DNA from: Aphis gossypii
Lineage: Eukaryota > Arthropoda > Insecta > Hemiptera > Aphididae
Direction of reading: 5' to 3'
Assembly (NCBI RefSeq): GCF_020184175.1
Contig: NC_065532.1
Span: forward strand, 26,970,001-27,034,000
Length of the DNA: 64,000 bases
A program made the position numbers and the translations under genes. The notes under the pieces are model-generated. The model saw only the letters and a program-made list of their open reading frames with translations, did no database searches and was not told the origin of the DNA. Within the stretch, counting starts at the first letter, position 1. Each line of letters begins with the position of its first letter. This document shows positions 1-9,700 of the stretch, in pieces.

Positions 1-117
1 GTTCAGAATCGTTTTTCGTATACAATGATACTTATCATTGCATTCAAATTTAATCTACCCTAGTCCGAGGTCTACCCCACCCCCTAATGTACAGCAGAGC
101 GGTACCCACTTGCCGAC
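1..117 (+). mobile_element. 3' end of a TIR element (same family as 5175-6125)
   Basis: The first bases (CAGAATCGTTTTTCG, then ATACTTATCATTG, CAAATTTAA) match 6001 onward. The copy ends with ACAGCAGAGCGGTACCCACT followed by TGCCGAC, equivalent to 6107-6125. The 5' part lies outside the window. It sits in a thiolase intron. Confidence 0.6.
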
Positions 118-278
118 TTTTTTTATATTGTCCATTACACATAAGACACTTTAAATTTTGGTTTCATGTTCTTTTGTAAATAGAAAAAAAATTATTTTTA
201 TATTTATATTTTAAAATATTAATATTTTATATAAAATAATTAATTAATTAAATATATTTATTAAAATTTACTTTTCAG

Positions 279-1922
279 CCGAAAATATTGCTGAAAAATA
301 TAATATTTCGAGGGAACTTCAAGATAATTATGCTTTTGAATCTCAGAAACGGACTGCAGAAGCACAAAAAAATGGTTACTTCAAAGATGAAATAACACCA
401 GTTGAGGTGAAAATACGACGAACTACCAACATATTTGACACAGATGAATATCCAAAAAATGATACTACTTTAGAATCATTATCTGCATTGAAACCTGTTT
501 TTAAATCGGTAAAATAAAAATAATTTAGTCATATACTTATACTATTATTTTAGAAGTAATTTGAATGTCTTTCTTCATATTTAGAATGGAGGTGTAGTTA
601 CAGCCGGGAATGCATCAGGAATAAATGATGGTGCTGCAGTTGTACTTCTAATGAATGGAGAAGAATGCAAAAAACGAAATTGTACTCCATTAGCTAAAAT
701 TGTAGCTCATGCTGAGTGCGGGGTTGATCCAAAAATAATGGGAACTGGACCAATACCTGCTGTGCTTAAGACGGTAAGTGTAAATAATTTTTAATTGGTG
801 CCAAAAGTAATTTCAATAATACAATATATTATAATGTATTAGCTGCAATCTACAAAGTATACAAATATCTGTGTGGATGCTTAACATTACTTTACAGTGA
901 GTAATCAACTAAAAATGTTATTACATTCTCAGGTTGAAAAAGCTGGTTGGACAATGGAGAGCGTGGATATTTTTGAATTGAATGAAGCATTTGCTGCACA
1001 ATCAATAGCTGTAGTACGTGATTTAGGACTAAACTCAGATAAAGTGAATATCTATGGGGGCGCTATAGCATTGGGTCATCCGATTGGAGCATCTGGTATG
1101 ATTATTTTTCTAATTAAGTGATAAACACTTAAAATAAAACTGAATTATAATACAACACAAAGAGTGTTTTAAAATGTTTAATGCAGATGACAACACATGA
1201 TGTCTTATGTCTTAAGTCATAACCCAAAGATGGCAAACCTTTTTGTATCCGCAAGTCAAATAAAACATTTTGGTTAGAATTTATTTTCTTTGTGTTTGAT
1301 AACATTTTTTTTTTTCAAAATTCCTGTGAATGATTTTTTTGGATAGCCATGAGTTTTCCTTAAAGAGCTTGGGCATGTCAATAGGTTTGCCATCTCTGTC
1401 ATAGCCTATACATTTTAAATGTTATTTCATATAATTAGTTTATGTAAAAAATTAAAAATCAGTTTTATTTTCATAAAAAAATATTCTTATAAAGTTATAC
1501 ATTATATTGAATTTATAACATATTATTTATATTATTATGCATATTGTACAAGCCATAGGCATCAACTATACATTTTTATTTAACCTTTAGAACAATTATT
1601 AATAAATAACAGTGTCTGGTATATTAAACTAATATTGCCTAAAAAAAAAAAATTGAAGCTATTAATTAATTAACTTCTACAATTAAGCGCATTTAACAAA
1701 TACATTTGAGATTATATGAGTCATAGAACTTATAAAATTGTATTGAAAGTACTTTTAATTAATTAAATCAATGTGACTAAATTGTTTGATCTATTTAATG
1801 TAGGTGCTAGAGTATTGGTGACTTTAGTACACATCTTATTGAGGACCGGAAAAAAACGTGGCATAGCGTCCTTATGTGTTGGCGGAGGTATGGGTATTGC
1901 TGTAGCTGTTGAGACATTATAA
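279..1922 (+). CDS. ACAT2: Acetyl-CoA acetyltransferase (cytosolic thiolase), 3' part
   Basis: Thiolase that condenses two acetyl-CoA to acetoacetyl-CoA, in insects the first step of the mevalonate pathway. Only the last four exons lie in the window: 279-508, 585-773, 933-1095 and 1804-1922. All have GT-AG borders and compatible phases, giving 232 C-terminal residues of about 395. Visible motifs: NASGINDGAA, NEAFAAQ, GGAIALGHPIGASG (catalytic His) and LCVGGGMG (second catalytic Cys). The first catalytic Cys is in upstream exons outside the window. The wording ALGHPIGASG...VLVTL...CVGGGMG fits the ACAT2/cytosolic and bacterial type better than mitochondrial ACAT1, and the C-terminus shows no peroxisomal signal. 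The last intron (1096-1803) is long and featureless. The family is certain; the ACAT2 assignment is likely. Confidence 0.93.
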
Positions 1923-2135
1923 TTGCTAAATACTCAATTGTTCTCTGTGTAAGAGTACATTAGACTGTGAGTAACAGTTTGATTTATGTCTAAAATTGTT
2001 ATTAATTTCCCATATTTGTTGCAGGTTGCATTATTGTGGGTATATATATTGTGTATCATCTAACCTAAACAAGAAAAATTAATTGTGCTGAAATCAGGGT
2101 TGATAATTTTTTTCCAATCTTGTTTTATATTTAAA

Positions 2136-2141
2136 ATAAAA
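2136..2141 (+). terminator. Poly(A) signal of the thiolase gene
   Basis: AATAAA about 215 bases after the thiolase stop codon. A second AATAAA lies at 2500-2505. Either could end the transcript before the convergent NT5DC1 gene. Confidence 0.5.
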
Positions 2142-2767
2142 ATGTTTTTATGCTAATTTTTTTTTTGTGTTTATTATTGTTAATAATTATTTCATTTTAG
2201 ATTATTACAACGTTAATTCACATTGAAGTATTAGATGTTTATTGAAATTTATTTTTTTAAATGTTATCCTGTATTCTAAGCATTGTATTTTTTTTTTTAT
2301 TGATTACACCAATCTTTTTAAGATGTTTTCAGTTGATGAATTTAATATGTATAAATTTTTTATAGAATATAATTTGATGTGTAATAGTTGGGCGTTCATA
2401 CTTTATAGTGTATAATGTTTAATTTTACTTTTTCATAACATTAATGCCAGTATAAAATTATACTATTACCTGAATAATATCATAATGTTGTTCTTATTAA
2501 ATAAACCAAATGTGCCAATTTTTTTTTTCAATTTATATTAGTCCATTTTTGAAGTTAAACTTCTCTCTACTAACCTAACAATAGATTCATATTTTTTATC
2601 ACAATAAAGTTACTTGTTTAAATTGGTTTACTTATTTAAACAAAGTATATAAATAATTATTAAATATGCATAGTAAGGAATTTTACATTAAGAAAATAAT
2701 GTGATTATAGATTCAGTAACAGCATCTCACAAATTAATACAAAAACTATTTAAAGTTCTAAAAAGAG

Positions 2768-2773
2768 TTTATT
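2768..2773 (-). terminator. Poly(A) signal of NT5DC1
   Basis: AATAAA on the reverse strand (TTTATT on +) about 16 bases after the NT5DC1 stop codon, implying a very short 3' UTR. Confidence 0.5.
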
Positions 2774-2788
2774 GATGGCTTTATATTA

Positions 2789-4084
2789 TTACTTTATAAT
2801 TTTGTATAAGCTATTAGGTATAAATGGAAAAAAACCATTACCATTCAAAACCACTTTATTTTTAGTAAATGGTGTAAATTCAAAATTTATGGGCTTTTTT
2901 GCCAAATGCTTTATGGATGGAATACAAAGTTTTCCATGATTTGCAATGAACGAAGTCCATATGGATGTATCTCTCTTGTCACTGTCAACTAGATATGAAC
3001 TCCATTTGTTTATTTTTAACATGTCATTGTCAGGATTAATATCATTATCATTTGAATCTAGTTTCATCTCTTCAACAACAGCTATAGTATCAAGACCAGA
3101 GAACTTTGCAGGCGCTACAACGTCTTGCAATATATTATCACCAACATACAAGCACTTTGGGTTAGACTTCCCAGTTTCTTTTTTAAATAAATCATGTAAC
3201 TGATTCCAATTACCTTGACTATAAATATTTTTAAACTGTATATTTTCCACAACATCACATTCATTTAACATTTGAGAGTCTGTGCTATAAAATGGTTTAT
3301 TTGCAGTAAAAAATCCAGGTTTTCTAGAATAAAAAACAGCTATGTCAAATAAGTCTTTCCAGTTTTCACCTAATGACTGTGTAGCCGTAAAATTAGCGTA
3401 GTCTACATGTGATCCTGATATCAGGAAAACTTTTTTAGTTTGTTTTAGTTCTTTAAGCCATTTGAGCACATACTCGGGACATTTATTATAGTATAAAGAG
3501 GGAGTTGATTTTAAGTATGGAAAATAATCACCAGTATTTGCTGAAAAGTTCTCCCTAGAATACATGTAGATTAAGCCTTTTAATACATCTGGCCAAACAT
3601 TGTAGGTTTGAGGGCGAGATACGTTATCAATACCGTCTATACAACGTCCAAATACAAGCGACACAGGAATATCGAAAAAATCAAGAAGTGGTCTGATTTG
3701 TTCGGACATAGGTCCATTCCAGGTTTCAAGAAAATTTTGTACAAACACATCGGTTACTGACCACGTCCTGTTCGGACCATACACGGACTCGATTTCTTCG
3801 TCGGTCATGAACTTAGTGCCATGGGCTGCTCTCAATATCTGACCAGTACCATTAATTTTTAAAATGTTTCCTTTTTCAGCATCCAAAATCAAACCCCTCT
3901 GAAAAAAATCAAAATCTATCGGCTGTCGCAGATGTTTGGCTGAGTAATTGTAATTTTTTATGAGGTAATCGATTAGTACGTCATAAATCATCTGTACCAT
4001 GGGCCCTATGCGGTATTCACACAATGTGTTGTCCAGATCGAAACCAATGCAATCATAGTCGGATAATTTGAACGTCTCCGTCAT
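2789..4084 (-). CDS. NT5DC1: 5'-nucleotidase domain-containing protein 1 (HAD hydrolase), single exon
   Basis: A 431-residue uninterrupted reading frame from ATG to TAA, close to the length of animal NT5DC1 proteins. It belongs to the HAD superfamily related to cytosolic purine 5'-nucleotidase; its physiological substrate is not established. HAD motifs are all present: motif I FDLDNTLCEY with nucleophile Asp16 and Asp18; motif II LISGS at 221-225; motif III Lys255 in SRKPGFF; motif IV GDNILQD at 315-321. The N-terminal block GFDLDNTLC and the internal RAAHGTKFMT are family hallmarks. There is no signal peptide, so it is probably cytosolic. It is convergent with the thiolase gene, about 0.87 kb away. 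The lack of introns is odd beside intron-rich neighbours and could mean an old retrocopy, but no reading-frame damage is seen. Confidence 0.93.
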   Translation of the reverse strand: MTETFKLSDYDCIGFDLDNTLCEYRIGPMVQMIYDVLIDYLIKNYNYSAKHLRQPIDFDFFQRGLILDAEKGNILKINGTGQILRAAHGTKFMTDEEIESVYGPNRTWSVTDVFVQNFLETWNGPMSEQIRPLLDFFDIPVSLVFGRCIDGIDNVSRPQTYNVWPDVLKGLIYMYSRENFSANTGDYFPYLKSTPSLYYNKCPEYVLKWLKELKQTKKVFLISGSHVDYANFTATQSLGENWKDLFDIAVFYSRKPGFFTANKPFYSTDSQMLNECDVVENIQFKNIYSQGNWNQLHDLFKKETGKSNPKCLYVGDNILQDVVAPAKFSGLDTIAVVEEMKLDSNDNDINPDNDMLKINKWSSYLVDSDKRDTSIWTSFIANHGKLCIPSIKHLAKKPINFEFTPFTKNKVVLNGNGFFPFIPNSLYKIIK

Positions 4085-5174
4085 CGTTGGTAGGTGAATT
4101 TAAATACAAATGGACCAATGCGTCCCAACACACAAAACTCCCAAAAATTGAAGGTAAGTTGAATTATAACGTAGGTACTAGGTAACACGAAACAGTATCA
4201 AACTCGTCACCGGTCGTTGATAATGTGACGCGCGCCCTTTTTAATTCTTAACCTGAAAAATAAATATTTCAACAAATTACATAATATTTTAATGCCTATC
4301 TTGATCGATTTGAGAATTGTGATTTTTCGACTTTTAAATTTCAGTTATAATCTTCAATCAATTTAAGTCTTCATCGGAGCATCGTACGTCTCGGGTGGAA
4401 CACACAAAACTTCCTACACCCGCATCAAGACGTCTGACAACCGGTGAGTTAAGGATATTATTTTGATATATAATAACGAATCGTACCTGCATGAGCTGCA
4501 AAATTCTGGTTCGGCAGAATCGTTGAATTTTCGTCTCACGGCTGCAGATTAATGTAGTCGACGGATGACACACCTCGAATGTTCGGAATTTAGCTGATAA
4601 CGGCAGTCAGCAATACTATTTAATCTATTCTTTAGCAATACGGCCGACATTATCAACAGAATATAGAATCATGCAAAATACTAAGTTTGTTATTACACTA
4701 GCCACTAGGTACATAATAATATGTTGTTTTTAAATTGAACTGTAATTATAGATTATTATAATTATTGCAATTTAGTGATTAGAGAGAAAACTTATTAAAT
4801 CTAATCACTAATCAGTAATCTCACAATAGTTTCTCGCCAAATCGTTATTAAAATGGATTAGTCACTATTTTAGATAATGTTTATCTCGAAATCGGATGAG
4901 TAAAAGATCTGATGGTAACCATTGAATATTTTTTATTATTTACACATTCATCCGATATTAAAAAAGTTGCTGTTATCTATCGCCACGTGTAGTGTGTTAC
5001 GAAATCATACATCGACAGGATCATTAATTTTATACTACCTATATATAGGTGGTTCACCATCCTCACTTTTAGATTTTGAACGAAGTGATGAATGTATTGA
5101 TTTTACAATAATGTTTTTTTTTTGTCCGTGTATAGCATAACTTATCGTAATAATGCTTCAATTTCAAATTTCGG
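4085..5174. other. Intergenic region upstream of NT5DC1
   Basis: Holds the NT5DC1 promoter side (GC-richer to about 4250) and a mixed-composition patch at about 4340-4600 with a 71-codon reverse ORF that shows no protein features. No supported gene. Confidence 0.5.
4772..4811. repeat. Perfect 12-bp hairpin
   Basis: TTAGTGATTAGA at 4772-4783 is repeated inverted at 4800-4811 with a 16-base loop. It lies in intergenic DNA upstream of NT5DC1. Confidence 0.6.
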
Positions 5175-6125
5175 GGGTGGCTAAGTGAATATCCTTAGTG
5201 CATTATAGAGGTCAAAAGTAAAATGTTGGTAGTTTAAAAAAAAGTCAATTTTTTGTATGGTTGTTACTCAAAAACTAATTACTATAAATACTTGAAATTT
5301 TCACCAAATGTTTGTATTAGCATTCTCTATACTCGGTTCAATTTTCAAAAAATTGAATGATTTGCTTATTTTAAGTTTATTTATAGGCATTTCAAATACC
5401 TATTCGTTTTTGTTTATTTTTAAATTTTTTTTGGCTAAATACTTGAAAATGTAATACAAAGTTTATTATGAGTTAGTCTTATTGACTATAGTGGTTCAAA
5501 AATTAAAAAAATACATAGGCACACATTTTTTTTTATGAGCGTTTAAAGTTCAAATATTGACAAAAATTGGTCAAAATCATGAATATTTGCAAATTATTTT
5601 TATTGTAGTTAAAATTAATAAACAATTTTGTAAAGTAGCTAAGAGTTGTAAATTGAATAATAGATTTTATATAAGTTTATTAGTTATAAAAGAACTTAGA
5701 CGTTGACCAATTAAAAAAATTGTATTCTTGTTTAAATTTTTACTAAATCCAAAATTCACTCGTAAAATAACGGTTTACCTACTATCAAATAATTTTAGAT
5801 TTTTGTTGTAGTTAAAAAATATTATTCGTAGAAACTTGAAACATATACACCAGTTGATAGTTGTTTCAATTTATATTTTCTGTACATGATTTAATTTGGG
5901 ATATCCAAGTCATTAAAACATAAACCACCTTTTTTTATCATCCAATTTAAAATATAATATATTTTATACATTATATCCTAGACTGACAAATCATCTCCGT
6001 TCAGAATCGTTTTTCGTAAACAATGATACTTATGAGTTATGATACTTATCATTGGATTAAAATTTAACATATAAATAATAGTGTCCTACTGTACCTACAG
6101 CAGGGTGGTATCCACTCAACCACGC
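5175..6125 (+). mobile_element. Non-autonomous TIR DNA element, about 0.95 kb
   Basis: The left end GGGTGGCTAAGTGAATATC is an imperfect inverted match to the right end (GATACC-type, reading inward GCGTGGTTGAGTGGATACC). The interior is AT-rich with no transposase ORF. The last ~125 bases match the copy at 1-117, and part matches 44085-44180. Target duplication is not clear. It fills most of the space between NT5DC1 and the fasciclin gene. Confidence 0.6.
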
Positions 6126-6672
6126 TTTTTTCTTCAATATTTTCGTTATTTAAAATCTGATTTTTGAATTTTTAAATTATTATCTAAGACCATATTTCTA
6201 TTTCTTACTTGAGGAGTGTCCTATTTTCTATATACAAACTTCTATTTTTCAAATGTAAACACTCCTTTTGAATTGTAAAGTACATAAGAGGATGTTAGCG
6301 CACTGTTTGTTCTCTCTCTGACCCATGCGCAACAGAGACAAAACGCATTTACGCAGAAACTATTTTTTTATGATTTTGAGTAATTTTAGAGTAAAATACA
6401 AAAAAAAGTATTATTGATCCAACGTAAGATTCTATTACAGTTTCACTGAATAGTCTTAAATACATAGGTACGTGTAAAAAATTATTTCATTATAGAAGTA
6501 AGACATTTTGAAAAGTATGTTATATTTTTTATTAGAATGACAATTATAGGTTAACAATTTAACATATTGGAAATAATTATAAATACAGTTGTAATGTTTG
6601 TACTAAGTTCATGATCTTATATCATATTTAATTGTGTTAATGGTTATAGTTAACTGCCTATTAAACTAATAA

Positions 6673-6678
6673 TTTATT
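6673..6678 (-). terminator. Poly(A) signal of the fasciclin gene
   Basis: AATAAA on the reverse strand 46 bases past the stop codon of the fasciclin-domain gene. Confidence 0.5.
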
Positions 6679-6723
6679 ATTTTTTGCTTTTATCTAATGA
6701 TGTATAGTATGTGTAGTAGATGT

Positions 6724-9700
6724 TTATTCATTTCTCCGTCTGTATTGTGGTAAAATCAAATCGTCGACCACATGGATCAGTCCGTTGGTCGTCATTATAT
6801 CTGTTTCGATTATTTCAGCTTCGTTGACCTAATTACAACATTTAAACATAATGCACAAATTATTATAGTTGCCATAATGTTAATTATTCTTATAATTTAT
6901 ATCTAAAATAAATACAATGTAAACACAAGCTTAAAAATAATATAGTTACATATGCACAACTAGAAATGAAATGTTGAGGGTGATGATAATACATGTAGGT
7001 AACATGTAGTAATATGATAATCGTAATGTAACTAGACATTGGAAAGCCGTTTTTCTGCTGGATACAAAATTTAATATGGATTATAACGGGGCTATGATTT
7101 TTGGGCACTATTTTATAAAGAATATATAGGATAATACAATTTTAATAACTTAGCTCGAGCATTAACATTTTGATTATTTTAGTCGTATACATATTCATAC
7201 TATTATAATGAATGTCATACCATAAGCTTGCCATCTTCGTTAGATAAGCGAACAATTTCATTTTTCGTTTTGATTTCGTACTGTTGACGCGTGCCGATTA
7301 AAGTTGACGGCAGTATCCGGTCAGCCTGGTGGTTGTCGAGGATTTGTCGCATGCGAGTAGGGTTTGTGAATAACCGGTGTAGTTCGTCGGCCCCGAGTTT
7401 TCTGAACGCATAGTTCGTAGGTACGAAATAAGTATTGTGCATGCCATTGCAGAATTCGAATGACGTCCGATCCTTCGAAAAAGTACCCAGTACTAGCTCC
7501 ATCGCTTGCGTATACAAACTGAATTGCCAAAAGTGGATTTTTAATTTTAGTTAATAATAAGTAAAAAAGTTAAATTCTAAAATTAATTATTTTTATTTGT
7601 CAATTCTATTTCTGGGCAGCGAAGAGGAGTTTTTATTATTATTTATTACACATAGACCTTTAGTCTTTACCTGAAACTATCGTTTTTCCTAATCAGGTCT
7701 TCAACGGATATCGTAGGGGGATATAATACATGGTCGACAACGTGAACGGCCCCGTTGTAGCCCCGCACAGTTTGAAAGTGAATTCGACGTCCTTCGACAC
7801 CGAACTCGTTCTGTACACACTGTAAACGAAGTTGCTTGCCAGGAGCAAAACTTTCGACAGTTTTTCCGTCGTAAATATTTTCAACTGTCATTATTTGTTT
7901 TCCGATGTGAAAATCTACAAACGCCCGAGCGGCACTCGGGTCTGAGCGGATGTGATACATTTCCATAGGATTCATACCTGCGTTAAATCAATTACTTAAT
8001 ATTTTTACACATACTCATACTACATAGGAACGTAGAATGTACGTCATCCGTCATTGGGAAACACGTTCCGGTCATTATATAATCGCCAACCGGGTTGTAA
8101 TAATTTATACTATTCACTGTGTTCGCGTGAAGAATACTTAATAGACATATATAATATATGGGTGTATAATGTATGTATAATTATTGTGGTGACTTACATC
8201 TGAAGGCTTGGTTGGTTGGCGCGAAAACTGTTAAAGCGTTAAAATTTTCAAACGTTTGCGCTAGTCCGGCAATGTTAACGATCTGTACAAATTCGCTTAG
8301 ACCCAAATGTTGCATGATCTGCAACGCCGATTTTCCTGCAATTCATGTTAAGTAAATAATAATAATAAATATAATATATTGAACATATTATATTGTGAAT
8401 TGAAATAATGAAAGAATCTATATCCCATTTACAAGAAGATGGTATTCATTTTTTACTCCAAGTGAAAATTAATTGTTTTATATAATTGTATATATCTGTA
8501 TTCTGTAATACAATGTTTATTTTCTACATTACATTATTTTATATTTTATATTGTTTATACCTTCTCCGGAGCTCAGTGGGAAGTGTATTGCATAAATAAT
8601 TCCATTGGACGATAACTTAAAATCGTTACCGATACAGTTTCCTTGAACCGTCACAGCGTTTGTTCTGTCACAGCTGAATTTTACGTAATTGTTGTCCGCC
8701 AGACTCCTGACGTACTGCTCTTCAGTGACAGCATTCAAACAAACGGGTGTTGGTAATATGTGCTTTAACACAAACGCTAAAGAAAATTTCCGAATAAAAA
8801 TATAATATGTATACTTACTAATACTATGTATAATGTATAATATTATGTGGCATATGCGATTGTCTTAATATATTATAAAATAAAGTACACAAAAACTTGA
8901 GATTATTTCATGATCATAATGTATAATTTTACATACATAGATTACTTAATTAGACCTATTGGTTTTTATTGTAATGCAAATATATGAATTAAAGATTCAA
9001 ATATTCATTTTTATTTTTGATATTTTAAAAAGTGTTTACTTAATATTATAAATTGTGCATTCAAAGTATAGAGGCAAATATAAAAAATATAATTGATATT
9101 TTATATAAATTTCATACGTACCCTTGCTAAGCGTCTCGTCATTCAATATCCTTCTGAGTTGATTTTGTGGTAACCGTTGTAATGCCATATCTGTTGGAAC
9201 CATAACCGTAAGTGTTTGAAATGTTTCTTTTAGACTTTGATGCATACGTGAAACTTCGAGCATTTTTGAAAATATTGATAAATCTTGGTTCTAAAAAGAC
9301 ACAAGGCCCATTTTAAATACTATTGATTACTTTGGATAAAACCTATTATATTAAGTTATTTTAATATTAAGTTATTACTATCTCAGACCTGGTTGATGAT
9401 TTGCACCAAATTTCTATTTGAATAACTGTAAGGACTTAGTACGGAATTGATCAAATGCACTACTCCATTTTGAGCGATTCGGTTCTTACGCATTATCGTA
9501 ACACAATTTATTGTTTCGATCTATAAATATCAGAATATCAATTTGTTTAAATTAATTATTATTCTATAACAATAAAATAAAGTATGATCTTCAAATAATT
9601 TTAAAACAATATGTCTTTTTTTAAATAAAAAATTAGGTAGGGACCTATACATAATAATATTCCTATCAGTTATCATTCAATAAATTTTTATCTATTACAA

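Noticed and set aside
897..932. Thiolase start at 897
   Set aside because: This is intron sequence and the ORF opens at GTG. The exon begins after the AG at 931-932 and is internal.
2946..3203. 85-codon forward ORF
   Set aside because: Antisense to NT5DC1.
4358..4573. 71-codon reverse ORF upstream of NT5DC1
   Set aside because: No motifs, no neighbouring exons. Could be 5' flank composition.
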